From Paenibacillus sp. FSL R7-0273 (GTDB lineage: Bacteria > Bacillota > Bacilli > Paenibacillales > Paenibacillaceae), in the NCBI RefSeq assembly GCF_000758625.1, contig NZ_CP009283.1, positions 5,591,501-5,655,500 on the forward strand: a DNA stretch of 64,000 bases. Direction: 5' to 3'. Shown piece by piece: positions 8,382 through 16,726 of the stretch. The notes beneath the pieces are model-generated. The model was given only the letters and a program-made list of their open reading frames with translations. It had not been told where the DNA came from and did no database searches. The stretch's first letter is position 1, and the number at the start of each line of letters is the position of its first letter. Made by a program: the position numbers and the translations under genes.

Positions 8382-9728
8382 TTACCCGCTGCCTTCTTCC
8401 GAAACGGGACTCTTATCAGGCGCAGCGGCTTTTTCCGCATCATGGCTGTTCCAGTATACTTCGGCAATCGCGTCGGCAAGGACATCTGCAGTCCGTTTCA
8501 GCTCATCAGCGCTGTTGTCGATCCCGCCGACTTCTATTAATACGCTGTTCGGAGAAAGGGACTGATTATACTCGCCATTGTTTCCGTTTCCGGAAGCTTT
8601 ACCCCAGATGCCGCGCGAAAGGCCGGGATAATCCTTTTCCAGCAGCTGATGAATCGAGTTGGCGAAGGCTTCGTTTTTCTTCCAGTTTTTGTTGCCGTGC
8701 CCCAGAATAAAATACACCTGCGCATAGCTCTGTCCGTTAATGTCCGCTGTCGTTTTGCCGTGCCGCTGTGAGTCACGGTGAATGTCGATCAGCTCCGTCA
8801 TTTCCTGATTGGCGGCCATTGCCGCCTTAATGGTGATCCGGGAATATTTATAGGAAAAGTTCCAGTTGTAATCCGGCACTTCGGTTGCATAATCATCCTT
8901 AGCATGAACCGTCCCGATCCCGCGCTGCTCCAGCCTGTCAGCGATGTAAGAGCCTACGAGCAGGACATTTTTGGCAGGGGAAGCAGAGCTGGGATTGTCA
9001 CTCTCTGTTCCCAGCAGCGGGTTATATGCTTCGCGCGGATGGGAGTGATAGACGAGAATACGTTTAATAGAGGTATCCTCCGCCCCACTGTTATCCCGTC
9101 CGGCTCCGCTGCCGCCCTGTTCTGCCGGGCTGCCGCTGTCCGGCGCAGCAGTCGGCTGAGGCTGTACCGCCTGCCCATCCGCAGGCTTGTCCGGATCCGG
9201 ATCAGCTGCTGCTCCCGGGTCCGCCGCTCCGCTATTTCCGGCTCCGGGATGATCCTCCTCCCCGCCGGCCAGCTCATCCGTCCCCGGATGATAATCGGCA
9301 GGTGCACCTCCCGTCCCGCCTGAGCCTTCACGCAGCAGGAAGGGATCGCCGGCGGCAAGACCCGGCACCTCGCGGGACAGCAGGCTTTTCGGGTTGCCGG
9401 GATCTACACTCGTCAGCATACGGAACACAAAGGAGGTAACTTTTGGCGCAGAGAAGGCTGATGCCTCCCCGCTTTTCGGCAGATGCGGCACCTCCATCCC
9501 CAGCAGCTCCATAAAGAATCCGCTGGATAATGAAGCCGCCAGCCCTTTCATAGAAGGAACAGGTGAAGTATTCAGCTTCGTTCCGGCCAGTCCGCCGGCG
9601 CCAAGCAGCATAAAAAAAACAAGTGAACCTCCGGCCAGCAGCAGCATTGTTCTCCCCAGCGACAGAATGTCCAGCAGTTTTCCACGCAGCCTGCCGATAT
9701 TCCATAGCTGAAACCATTTTCTGTTCAT
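8382..9728 (-). CDS. spoIIP: Stage II sporulation protein P, peptidoglycan hydrolase
   Basis: SpoIIP is an amidase and endopeptidase that works with SpoIID and SpoIIM in septal peptidoglycan thinning and forespore engulfment. The 448-residue protein has an N-terminal membrane segment (about residues 28-50), a long Pro/Ala/Gly/Asp-rich linker, and the catalytic domain. That domain begins near residue 227 with ILVYHSHPREAYNPL and continues through DIHRDS, FILGHGNKNW and the late SVLIEVGGIDNS, typical of the Amidase_3-like SpoIIP fold with zinc-binding His and Glu residues. The start ATG follows GGAGGAGGAC. It lies between gpr and the YqxA-like gene. The linker is longer than in B. subtilis and of low complexity. 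Confidence 0.95.
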   Translation of the reverse strand: MNRKWFQLWNIGRLRGKLLDILSLGRTMLLLAGGSLVFFMLLGAGGLAGTKLNTSPVPSMKGLAASLSSGFFMELLGMEVPHLPKSGEASAFSAPKVTSFVFRMLTSVDPGNPKSLLSREVPGLAAGDPFLLREGSGGTGGAPADYHPGTDELAGGEEDHPGAGNSGAADPGAAADPDPDKPADGQAVQPQPTAAPDSGSPAEQGGSGAGRDNSGAEDTSIKRILVYHSHPREAYNPLLGTESDNPSSASPAKNVLLVGSYIADRLEQRGIGTVHAKDDYATEVPDYNWNFSYKYSRITIKAAMAANQEMTELIDIHRDSQRHGKTTADINGQSYAQVYFILGHGNKNWKKNEAFANSIHQLLEKDYPGLSRGIWGKASGNGNNGEYNQSLSPNSVLIEVGGIDNSADELKRTADVLADAIAEVYWNSHDAEKAAAPDKSPVSEEGSG

Positions 9729-9876
9729 TATTGTTATGTCCTCCTCCAGCCCTTTGTAATCTCTTATACTTCAAATCTATGAGCGGGAGGAGAATAGTAG
9801 AACTCAAAGAGAGAGGGAATAATAGAGCAAAGTGTTACACCGGGTTTACGCCGGGACGAGGCTGCTTCTTCACAGA

Positions 9877-9928
9877 CAGACAGCCCGGATAAGCTGCCGC
9901 CGGGCAGTTTATCCGGGCTGTCTGTTTT
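9877..9928 (-). terminator. Long 16-bp hairpin between gpr and spoIIP
   Basis: CAGACAGCCCGGATAA (9877-9892) is perfectly repeated as its reverse complement at 9909-9924, with a 16-base loop. The T-run (TTTT, 9925-9928) is on the plus-strand side. On the minus strand, the direction of gpr, the stem is followed only by TCTGTGAAG. It may act as a weak terminator or an mRNA-stabilising end for gpr. Confidence 0.6.
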
Positions 9929-9937
9929 CAGATGAAA

Positions 9938-10948
9938 TCAGTGTGTATATGCGCCGACATTTCCCGGATCGACCGCATCATGCAGCGCCGCATTCAGGCC
10001 GCTGGCTACAATGTTGGCAATTTCTTCAATGAATTCATCAATTTCCTTCGGAGTGACAATAAGGTCATGCCCGAGGGGCTCCAATACCTCTTTTACCAGC
10101 TGCAGCCGTTCATGCTCCGAGATGTCGTCCAGCATGCCCATGATCTCCTTAGTATGTGCACCGCCGTCAGCCATCTGGCCGAAATGATTGCTCATCATCT
10201 CCAGCACATTATTAACGATTGTAGAAGCATAGCAGACTGTAGGCACACCGATGGCAATGCAGGGAACGCCCAGAATCTCCCGGGTCAGTCCGCGGCGTTT
10301 GTTCCCGATGCCTGAGCCGGGATGAATGCCGATATCGGCAATCTGAATCGTCGTATTGATCCGCTCAAGCGAGCGGGAGGCCAGCGCATCGATGGCGATA
10401 ATCAGATCCGGCCTGGTCCGGTCCACGATCCCCTGAACCACCTCGCTGGACTCTATGCCAGTCAGTCCAAGCACACCCGGAGCAATTGCGCTGACATTGC
10501 GGTACCCCGGAGAGACCTGGTCAGGTACAAGCTCATAGAATTGCCGAGTAATCAGCGCATTTTCCACTACCAGCGGACCCAGTGAATCCGGCGTAACATT
10601 CCAGTTGCCGAGGCCGACAATCAGCACCGAGGAATTCTTGCTGATGCCGATCCGGCTCAGAAACTGTTCAAATTCACGGGCGAATACGACCGCCACCTTT
10701 TGCTGAAGCCCGGTATCCCCGCCGCGCAGAGCCGGAACCTCCAGCGTCACGTAATTCCCGAGCGCCCGGCCGATCGCCTGGGAGCCAGCAGCAGTAGCCA
10801 CACCAAGCCGCGTAACCTTGATTCCGTCCGCTTCCTCTACCTCTTCATTTACACCGGGGATAGGTGTTTTTTGCGGCCCCTGGGCAATTTCCTTGGCCTC
10901 CACCGCAAGGTCCGTGCGCACTGAATACAGCTGAAGATCCAGTTCCAT
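9938..10948 (-). CDS. gpr: Germination protease GPR
   Basis: GPR is the aspartate-type (family A25) endopeptidase that degrades small acid-soluble spore proteins during germination. It is made as a zymogen in the forespore and loses a short N-terminal propeptide. The N-terminal YSVRTDLAVEA resembles the family self-cleavage region. The core motifs LIVGLGNWNVTPDSLGP, SAIAPGVLGLTGIES, PDLIIAIDALASR and IHPGSGIGNKR are all present. At 336 residues it is somewhat shorter than the Bacillus enzymes but complete. The start ATG follows GGAGG. As in Bacillus, it is divergent from rpsT and upstream of spoIIP. Confidence 0.97.
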   Translation of the reverse strand: MELDLQLYSVRTDLAVEAKEIAQGPQKTPIPGVNEEVEEADGIKVTRLGVATAAGSQAIGRALGNYVTLEVPALRGGDTGLQQKVAVVFAREFEQFLSRIGISKNSSVLIVGLGNWNVTPDSLGPLVVENALITRQFYELVPDQVSPGYRNVSAIAPGVLGLTGIESSEVVQGIVDRTRPDLIIAIDALASRSLERINTTIQIADIGIHPGSGIGNKRRGLTREILGVPCIAIGVPTVCYASTIVNNVLEMMSNHFGQMADGGAHTKEIMGMLDDISEHERLQLVKEVLEPLGHDLIVTPKEIDEFIEEIANIVASGLNAALHDAVDPGNVGAYTH

Positions 10949-10966
10949 CCTAGTTCAGCCTCCTAA

Positions 10967-11118
10967 AAGTTTTGTGAGCACATGCTTCATGAGGGGAGCC
11001 TCGTACAAAACTCACTTCGGAAGCATATGCTTAAGTTTTGTGAGCATAGTCTTCCGCGAGTCTTCTTCGTACAAAACTCGCTTCGAAAGCATACGCTTAA
11101 GTTTTGTGAGCATAGTGT
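10967..11118. repeat. 66-bp tandem repeat, two full copies and a third partial
   Basis: A unit starting AAGTTTTGTGAGCA begins at 10967, 11033 and 11099, an exact 66-base period. Each full unit also holds ACAAAACTC followed by CTTCG, AAGCAT and CGCTT-like segments. ACAAAACT of one unit is the reverse complement of AGTTTTGT at the start of the next, so neighbouring copies can form hairpins of about 40 bases. The array fills most of the gap between gpr and rpsT. The rest of that gap, to 11353, holds no gene I can support apart from the rpsT leader. Confidence 0.85.
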
Positions 11119-11353
11119 GCGGGAGAAGCGCGGTGTTTATGCAAAAGAATACGGAGAAATCACGCAGCCAAGTAATCTTCCGGCCGGTTTATTTAAGAAG
11201 ACAGAGCATCCAGCCATCCTTCCGGTGTCCTCCGGGTGTATCCGCAGGGTATTTCAATAGCTTTTAGTGTTGCATTTTGCCCCTCGGCATGCTAAGATAT
11301 TTTAAGTTGTGAATCATTTGATGATTTCGAATGTCTTCCAGGAGGTGAATGCA

Positions 11354-11626
11354 ATGCCAAATATCAAATCCGCGGTTAAACGCGTCAAGACGATCGAGAA
11401 ACGTCGTGCTCTGAACGCTTCCCAGAAGTCCGCGCTTCGTACAGCTGTGAAAACTGCTGATGTAGCTCTGACTGGAACGGAAGTTGAAACTGCTCAAGCT
11501 GCTATCCAAGCTGCTTCCAAAAAGCTGGACAAGGCCGTAACTAAAGGTCTGGTTCATAAAAATGCGGCTGCCCGCAAAAAATCCCGCTTGGCGAAGAAAT
11601 TGAACGCTCTTAAGGCTCAAGCCTAA
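11354..11626 (+). CDS. rpsT: Small ribosomal subunit protein bS20
   Basis: This is the 90-residue ribosomal protein S20, a helical, lysine- and alanine-rich protein that binds 16S rRNA. The sequence [19 protein letters not shown] at the start, the central [10 protein letters not shown] and the ending [17 protein letters not shown] are typical. The start ATG at 11354 follows a strong AGGAGGTGA site at 11340-11348; a longer frame opening at 11309 is ruled out because the extra residues do not belong to the family. It stands alone on the plus strand, divergent from gpr and convergent with holA, and ends at an intrinsic terminator. Confidence 0.97.
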   Translation: MPNIKSAVKRVKTIEKRRALNASQKSALRTAVKTADVALTGTEVETAQAAIQAASKKLDKAVTKGLVHKNAAARKKSRLAKKLNALKAQA

Positions 11627-11655
11627 TTAGCGACTTTCATAGTGAGCACTATAAG

Positions 11656-11692
11656 AACCTGACCGATATGCTGCATACGGTTAGGTTTTTTT
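11656..11692 (+). terminator. Intrinsic terminator of rpsT
   Basis: AACCTGACCG (11656-11665) pairs with CGGTTAGGTT, with one G-U pair, and is followed by a run of seven T residues. It lies 30 bases after the rpsT stop codon. Confidence 0.9.
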
Positions 11693-11723
11693 GTGCCCTC
11701 TTTGCATGCGGCTTGCCCGCAGC

Positions 11724-11773
11724 AAAAGAGCCTGCCTTATACGCTGAATCAGCGGATAGGGTAGGCTCTTTTT
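11724..11773. terminator. Bidirectional terminator between rpsT and holA
   Basis: AAAAGAGCCTGCC pairs with GGTAGGCTCTTTTT around an inner hairpin (ACGCTGAATCAGCG-like). It is T-rich on the plus side (CTCTTTTTGC) and on the minus side (CTCTTTTGC). It is placed to terminate holA and to back up the rpsT terminator. Confidence 0.8.
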
Positions 11774-11817
11774 GCGGGGCGGTGCCGGACAACGTACAGA
11801 ACAGCAGCATTCCGGCA

Positions 11818-12837
11818 CTATGCGCCAAGACGCAGCATAAACATCTCCAGCCCGAGCACCTTGTCGATGGCTCCGGTCTTCATCTGGTAATCAAGATCAG
11901 CCAGGCCGCTAAGGATCTGGCGCAGCCGCCGGCTGTCAAATTTGCGGGCCTGCTCTCCGGCCAGCTTGACGGCATACGGGTGCACTCCGATCTGTGAAGC
12001 GATCTGCGCCTGCGAATAGCTGAGCGCAGACAGGTCCTTGACCTGCAGGATGATCCGGAACTGCCGGGCGATCAGCGCAGCAATCTTAATCGGCTCCTCG
12101 CGCTGCTTCAGCAGCTCATACAGCGTACCAAGCGCTTTGTCCAGGCGCAGGTTAGCAATATCCTCAACCAGCGTGAACACATTCTGCTCCGTGCCGCGGT
12201 GCACAAGGCTGTCCACTGCTGCAGAGTCTACTGTCCCGCCGGCTCCGGCGAATAGCGACAGCTTGTCCATCTCCGCAGACAGGCCCTGGAGGCCGGTGCC
12301 GGCACTGGCTATCAGCGCCTCGGCAGTTCCCGGCGCCACAGCACAGCCGCGGTCCTTGAAGCCCTTCTCAACCCAGCGCAGCAGCTCTTCTGCACCAAGC
12401 GGGTTGAAGGCCAGCACCGTCCCGGCCGCCTTAGCCGCCTTGACGATCTTTTTGCGCTCATCCAGCTTGTCATTATTCACAAGGAACACAATGACGCTAA
12501 AGTCGGCAGGCGCCTGTATATAATCGCTCAGCAGCTCAACGCGGTGTTCAATTTTGGCACTTTCCTTGCCCGCAGTAAACAGCGAGGCATCCCTCACCAG
12601 CAGCAGCTTGCGCTCCACCATGAACGGAACGGTCTCCGCCTCTTCCACCACCGCCTGTACGGGCGTCTCTGACAGATCGAAGGGAATTACTGCAAAGTCA
12701 CGGTCCTCCTTGGCGATCAGGTGATCCTCCAGGAAGGCCGCAAATTCATTCATCCGGAATTTCTCACTGCCGTAAAGCACATATAGCGGTGAAATTTTTC
12801 CCTGCTTAATGTCTTTGGCCGCCGTTTTGGCATCCAT
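11818..12837 (-). CDS. holA: DNA polymerase III subunit delta
   Basis: The delta subunit belongs to the clamp-loader complex and opens the sliding clamp ring. The 339-residue protein starts with KQGKISPLYVLYGSEKF, the usual opening of this family, and carries the AAA+-like fold without a Walker motif, as expected for delta. The helical C-terminal collar domain has FTLVEDIANLRLDKAL and REEPIKIAALIARQFRIILQVK. The ATG start at 12837 follows AGGAAGTGGCAGG. Convergent pairing with rpsT is the Bacillus arrangement (yqeN-rpsT). In Bacillus comEC lies upstream of this gene; here the com genes are about 26 kb away. Confidence 0.95.
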   Translation of the reverse strand: MDAKTAAKDIKQGKISPLYVLYGSEKFRMNEFAAFLEDHLIAKEDRDFAVIPFDLSETPVQAVVEEAETVPFMVERKLLLVRDASLFTAGKESAKIEHRVELLSDYIQAPADFSVIVFLVNNDKLDERKKIVKAAKAAGTVLAFNPLGAEELLRWVEKGFKDRGCAVAPGTAEALIASAGTGLQGLSAEMDKLSLFAGAGGTVDSAAVDSLVHRGTEQNVFTLVEDIANLRLDKALGTLYELLKQREEPIKIAALIARQFRIILQVKDLSALSYSQAQIASQIGVHPYAVKLAGEQARKFDSRRLRQILSGLADLDYQMKTGAIDKVLGLEMFMLRLGA

Positions 12838-13020
12838 CCTGCCACTTCCTTTTCCATTTCAATTCGGGTAATCCTCCAGTACACACATGTCTCTAGTTTA
12901 ACAGAAAACAGGCTCCATTGGTGGTGCTTAATACTTTTAGTACTTACCTGCCGCCTAATTCCGTTATATTCCTGCTTGGCAGCCGCCAATTTTCACACGG
13001 GCCGGCGGCTAATGAGAAAA

Positions 13021-13068
13021 TGCAAAAACGGAGCAACCTCGGCAGCCAGGGCCAAAGTTGCTCCGTTT
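13021..13068 (-). terminator. Intrinsic terminator after the zinc-finger anti-sigma gene
   Basis: AAACGGAGCAAC (13026-13037) and GTTGCTCCGTTT (13057-13068) form a perfect 12-bp stem. On the minus strand a run of five T residues continues the stem end (TTTTTGCATTTT). It lies about 150 bases beyond the anti-sigma stop, leaving an unusually long 3' untranslated stretch. Confidence 0.85.
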
Positions 13069-13215
13069 CAGCGGCGCATCTATATAAACGGCGGAAGCAA
13101 AGGCTCTAGAAACCCCGCCTCCGTCGGTCATACCGATGGAACTCGCAAATCGTGTAATTCCTGTCCTCTCACCCTAGCATATTCGGGTTCTCCCCAAAAC
13201 GTTCCACCGGAGTAA
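13069..13215 (-). other. Gene-less, structured 3' stretch after the anti-sigma gene
   Basis: Within the 378-base gap between holA and the anti-sigma gene, this part holds no reading frame I would call a gene. It does contain a hairpin, CCGTCGGT (13121-13128), three bases, ACCGATGG (13132-13139), and complementary outer pieces (CTCCG near 13119, CGGAG near 13208). It may be a structured 3' UTR or a small RNA ending at the terminator. The other part of the gap, 12838-13020, holds the holA upstream region and a 7-bp stem, AGCCGCC and GGCGGCT. Confidence 0.35.
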
Positions 13216-14460
13216 TTATTTATTGGCCGGAGCCGTACTTGCCGGTGACGGGCCCGCATTCGCCGGAGTGCCCGGTGAAGCAGACGGCTCCGCAGTGGCC
13301 TGGGCAGCAGGCGCTGAATACACCTCAGTAACCTCCGCACCATCCTGCATCGTTACATAGGTGAATTGCAGGCTGTCCCCAGACCAGGCACCTGATACCC
13401 AGGTCCCTGCCAGCGGCAGCGAGGTTAATGCTATCCGTTCTTCCGGCTGTCCCTCTGCAGGCAGGCTGTAGATTACCAGCTGCTGTCCGGCAAGCTCAGC
13501 GGCATAACGCCCGTCCGGCGAGCTCCATGAGCCGTGAGATGATACAAGCGCCGGCAGCAGCCCCATAACACCAGCCTCCGGAGCAGCCGGAGGCTGCAGC
13601 GGCTCCTGCGCCCGTGTGTCGCCCGTACCGGCAGACTCTTCAGCAGCATCGCCGCTGAATATCTGGGCATCTGACGCGCTATTGTTGTTCCGGCTTCCTT
13701 CCCTGGCATCCGCCCTTGGAGCCGGGGTCGCTGCCTGCGTGCTGCGCGTAACCGGAGCATTCTGCTTAGCTGAAGTGGAATTATCCGTTGCAGCAGGGGC
13801 ATCAGCACCGGCTCCATACGGAGCCACTTCAGCTGCAGATGGAGCAGCCGTATCTGCGGCACCGCTGTTGCCGGCATCTGCCGGTTCAGTAGCCTGAATC
13901 TCCATCTGGTACATCGAAGCATTGCCGGACCCATCTGCAGTCGCAGCCGTATCCGAATTTTCCGTTGCCATCTTGCTCAGCGGCTCACTGCTTGAGGCTG
14001 TATCAGCCGCCTGGTTCAGCGACATCTCCACATCAGCCGACGGCAGGCTGTCCGGCATATTAAACACGGCGAACAGTAATATAATAGCCGCAGCAACTGC
14101 ACCTATGCCTGTCCGTGTTGCCATGGAGGCTGCTCTGGAGGTACCTTTTGCAGCTTTACCGTGTATATTTTTACGTGTCATCGGAATGACTTTGCCTTCT
14201 TCTTCCTGGACCTCTGCACTTGAGCCCTGAACTCCGGAATCCAATCTCTCCAGCTGAGGCAGAATCGAGTCAACCAGACTAAAAGGAGGCTTAACATCCG
14301 GCAGCTGCTCCAATTGCTCAGAGAGCATAGTCAGCCGGTCAAAGACTTCCGCGCAGGAAGGACAATTATCGATATGGCGGTACATTTCCACAGTCTCTTC
14401 GGGACTGAGATCATGATCCAAATAGCGGTGCATCCATTCCGTCACCTCCGTACACTTCAT
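13216..14460 (-). CDS. Zinc-finger (zf-HC2) membrane anti-sigma factor
   Basis: This protein probably holds the ECF sigma factor encoded just upstream at the membrane. The N-terminal cytoplasmic zinc-binding domain shows His29, Cys33 and Cys36 in HIDNCPSC, the anti-sigma (ZAS) signature. A single membrane helix lies near residues 117-136 (IGAVAAAIILLFAVFNM). The outside part is long, very rich in Ala, Ser, Thr, Pro and Gln, and ends in a small domain with SSHGSWSSPDGRYAAEL followed by another Pro/Ala tail. At 414 residues it is about twice the length of RsiW. The start overlaps the sigma stop by four bases (ATGA), showing translational coupling. The external domain may sense or resist envelope stress, but its ligand cannot be read. 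Confidence 0.88.
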   Translation of the reverse strand: MKCTEVTEWMHRYLDHDLSPEETVEMYRHIDNCPSCAEVFDRLTMLSEQLEQLPDVKPPFSLVDSILPQLERLDSGVQGSSAEVQEEEGKVIPMTRKNIHGKAAKGTSRAASMATRTGIGAVAAAIILLFAVFNMPDSLPSADVEMSLNQAADTASSSEPLSKMATENSDTAATADGSGNASMYQMEIQATEPADAGNSGAADTAAPSAAEVAPYGAGADAPAATDNSTSAKQNAPVTRSTQAATPAPRADAREGSRNNNSASDAQIFSGDAAEESAGTGDTRAQEPLQPPAAPEAGVMGLLPALVSSHGSWSSPDGRYAAELAGQQLVIYSLPAEGQPEERIALTSLPLAGTWVSGAWSGDSLQFTYVTMQDGAEVTEVYSAPAAQATAEPSASPGTPANAGPSPASTAPANK

Positions 14461-15008
14461 CCTGATACACCACCTTTCTGATACTCCTGAAGTCTATTTT
14501 GCAGCTGCTGCCTGGCCCGGAACAGGTAGGATTTCACCGTGTTGAGTGGCAGGTCGAGACAGTCTGCAATCTCGTTGTAAGAAAAATCCTGCAAATACCT
14601 TAGTACAATCACCGTCCGGTGATGCTCCGGAAGCTGGTCAATCGCCTCGCGGATATCCTCCGCCAAATAACCGGACATGACCTCGCGCTCTACATTATGT
14701 TTATTATCCTGGAACACCATTTCGTGCTCATCGATAGAAACAGTAGGCTTCGATCTCCTGAATTTGTCGATACAGATGTTGGTCACGATCCGCTGAACCC
14801 ATGTTTTGAACTGGGCTTTTTCCTCATAGGAATTAATTTTGGTATACACTCTGATAAGTGCTTCCTGTGATGCATCCAAAGCATCCTGTTCATTATGCAA
14901 AATGTAGAAGGCCGTCTTATACACATGTCCTTCAATTTCCCGCAATAGGGTGATTAGAGCGTCGCGATCGCCCGCTTGAGCGGCTCTGATGAGTCCCTGC
15001 TCCACCAC
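14457..15008 (-). CDS. ECF sigma factor, SigW-like
   Basis: This is a 183-residue alternative RNA polymerase sigma factor. Region 2 includes DALDASQEALIRVYTKINSY followed by FKTWVQRIVTNICIDKFRR. Region 4 has LPEHHRTVIVLRYLQDFSYN and the helix-turn-helix IADCLDLPLNTVKSYLFRAR. The start is GTG at 15006-15008 after GAGAGGGGGAAC; a second GTG follows at once. It is cotranscribed with its anti-sigma by a four-base overlap. Resemblance is to the SigW/SigX type, but the exact subgroup is not certain. I could not find a clear self-recognised promoter in the 272-base upstream gap. Confidence 0.92.
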   Translation of the reverse strand: MVEQGLIRAAQAGDRDALITLLREIEGHVYKTAFYILHNEQDALDASQEALIRVYTKINSYEEKAQFKTWVQRIVTNICIDKFRRSKPTVSIDEHEMVFQDNKHNVEREVMSGYLAEDIREAIDQLPEHHRTVIVLRYLQDFSYNEIADCLDLPLNTVKSYLFRARQQLQNRLQEYQKGGVSG

Positions 15009-15280
15009 GAAGGTTCCCCCTCTCTATGCAATCTTACTGACGCGCAAGACTGCGGATTTGTTGCAAGCCTGTGATCAATATTTTAAAGATACCAAACTTT
15101 ACATAATACGTCTCGACCCGCCACCGGTTCCGTTCCGCGGCAAGTCCCTAAACCGCCCGTAATCCTTACTAAGCATACAAGGGAAGCGCTGAATCTTCAA
15201 ATACTCTTTTACAGAAGTTTATGACAAAACTGAAATCAAATAGGCCGCCCGCCGGGTACGATTACCGGAGACAGCCTGCT

Positions 15281-15520
15281 TTATTTATACATTATAGTAT
15301 TACACAGCATCAGCACAGCATAGTTGTCCTTGCCGTCGTCATCCACCACATAGATTTCGCCCTGTTCAAAAAGCTGCGGATTGTTATGGTTACGCTGCAA
15401 TCTGTACAATTGTCCCGCCGTCACCCTGCAGCCCCGGACTGCAGAGATAATCTGCACAAATTCAGCCTCTTCTTCATTAATCGTCCGGTACAGCGTCCTC
15501 TGCTTATCATTCCCGGGCAT
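15281..15520 (-). CDS. Small hypothetical protein
   Basis: I do not recognise this 79-residue protein. It is soluble and hydrophilic, with a central RGCRVTAGQLYRLQRN segment and the acidic patch VVDDDGKDN; no membrane segment or known motif is visible. I chose the ATG at 15518-15520 because GGAGGGGG lies 5 bases before it. A longer frame beginning 21 bases earlier has no ribosome site. It stands alone between the sigma operon and the uronate genes. Confidence 0.6.
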   Translation of the reverse strand: MPGNDKQRTLYRTINEEEAEFVQIISAVRGCRVTAGQLYRLQRNHNNPQLFEQGEIYVVDDDGKDNYAVLMLCNTIMYK

Positions 15521-15639
15521 AGCGGCCCCCTCCATCTCCATTGGCAGTCTGCCGGCTTACAGCAGACCGCCCCGCTGCTTACTATGTAAGTATTGCCCGG
15601 AACCGGAGGAAAGCATCTCTGTTTTCATTTAGATGTAGG

Positions 15640-15683
15640 AAAAAAATAAAAAACTGCCTCGCCTTATAAAAAGGCAGGGCAGT
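15640..15683 (-). terminator. Intrinsic terminator of the KDPG aldolase gene
   Basis: On the minus strand ACTGCCCTGCCTT pairs with AAGGCGAGGCAGT, with one small mismatch, and is followed by TTTTTTATTTTTTT. It lies 45 bases after the stop of the aldolase gene. Confidence 0.88.
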
Positions 15684-15727
15684 CCAAGGGATTATTGTTC
15701 TATAATTGCCCGTGCTGCTATCAGCTG

Positions 15728-16369
15728 TTACAGGCCTTTAACCTCTTTGTATTTGGCAACATACTGTGCAGCCAGCTCTGTAATCTGGTCATAGCGGCCT
15801 TCCTTGGCCGGAGCGGTTAGATTGCCGCCGATACCGACAGCGATACAGCCGTTCGCAATCCATTTGCCCATGTTGTTCAGATCCACGCCGCCGGTAGGCA
15901 TAATGTTAACATGTGGCATAGGGCCTTTGACTGCCTTGACATAGTCCGGTCCGAACGCGCTGCCCGGGAACAGCTTCAGCACATCCACGCCGAGCTTCAG
16001 CGCTTCCTTCATTTCGTTCAGCGTCATGCAGCCGGGCATGTAAGGAATACCGTATAGATTACACATTTTGGCGGTTTCTTCTTCAAAAGAAGGGCTCACC
16101 ACAAATTCCGATCCTGCCAGGATTGCAATCCGGGCGGTCAGCGGATCAAGCACGGTACCTGCACCGATTACAGCCCGGCTGCCGTATTCAGCCACCAGGC
16201 GTTTGATCGCCACATCCGCATCCGGAGTCGTAAAGGTAACCTCGATATTGGTCAGTCCGCCCTCGATACAGGCAGCCGACATTTTGAAGGCGTCATCAGC
16301 GTTGTCAGCACGGATAACCGCTACTACACCGACAGAGGTAAGGTTTTGCAATACTTTTATTTTCTTCAT
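15728..16369 (-). CDS. eda: 2-dehydro-3-deoxy-phosphogluconate (KDPG/KHG) aldolase
   Basis: This class I aldolase splits 2-keto-3-deoxy-6-phosphogluconate into pyruvate and glyceraldehyde-3-phosphate, the last step of uronate breakdown. The 213-residue TIM barrel shows catalytic Glu43 in NIEVTFTTP and the Schiff-base Lys132 in VLKLFPGSAFGPDY. The phosphate-binding IMPTGGV and GIGGNL loops follow. The ATG at 16369 has a GAGAGGAC site. It is divergent from the KDG kinase gene, so the two enzymes that act in series share one regulatory gap. The Bacillus equivalent is named kdgA. Confidence 0.96.
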   Translation of the reverse strand: MKKIKVLQNLTSVGVVAVIRADNADDAFKMSAACIEGGLTNIEVTFTTPDADVAIKRLVAEYGSRAVIGAGTVLDPLTARIAILAGSEFVVSPSFEEETAKMCNLYGIPYMPGCMTLNEMKEALKLGVDVLKLFPGSAFGPDYVKAVKGPMPHVNIMPTGGVDLNNMGKWIANGCIAVGIGGNLTAPAKEGRYDQITELAAQYVAKYKEVKGL

Positions 16370-16726
16370 TTTAAACGTCCTCTCTTAATAAATACGTATT
16401 ATAAAACAGGTATACATCATAGAACATTTATTTAGATAAACTATTTTATCTCTTTTACTAACATACTCGTGAAGTCTTCTATGGAAATAGTAATAATAAT
16501 CCCGCTAACAGTCAATACGTTTTTTATCCGAACGGTTACAGGAAAGCTGTTTAGAATAAAAAACCCTTATAGATAAAGGGATTTTTCTCACTTCACATTT
16601 TAACACTGAAAATTCACAGGTTAGAATGAGTGAAGTCTTATTGAACAAAACCGATTTATGTGATAATTTCAAGTTACTAATCATTATACAGGGAATCTAA
16701 GGATTGCCCTGGGGAGGAATATGAAG
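16370..16726. promoter_or_regulatory. Shared divergent regulatory gap of eda and kdgK
   Basis: This 357-base AT-rich gap holds the promoters for both genes. A cre-like sequence lies at 16527-16540 (minus strand TGTAACCGTTCGGA, 12 of 14 positions matching the CcpA consensus). A short hairpin AATCCCTTT with its complement lies near 16560-16587. ACTTCAC near 16591 is repeated inverted as GTGAAGT near 16632. No site can be assigned to the KdgR-like repressor with confidence. Confidence 0.45.

Noticed and set aside
10974-11267. Two overlapping plus-strand frames of 90-100 residues in the tandem repeat
   Set aside because: They only mirror the 66-base period as 22-residue repeats, without ribosome sites or family similarity.
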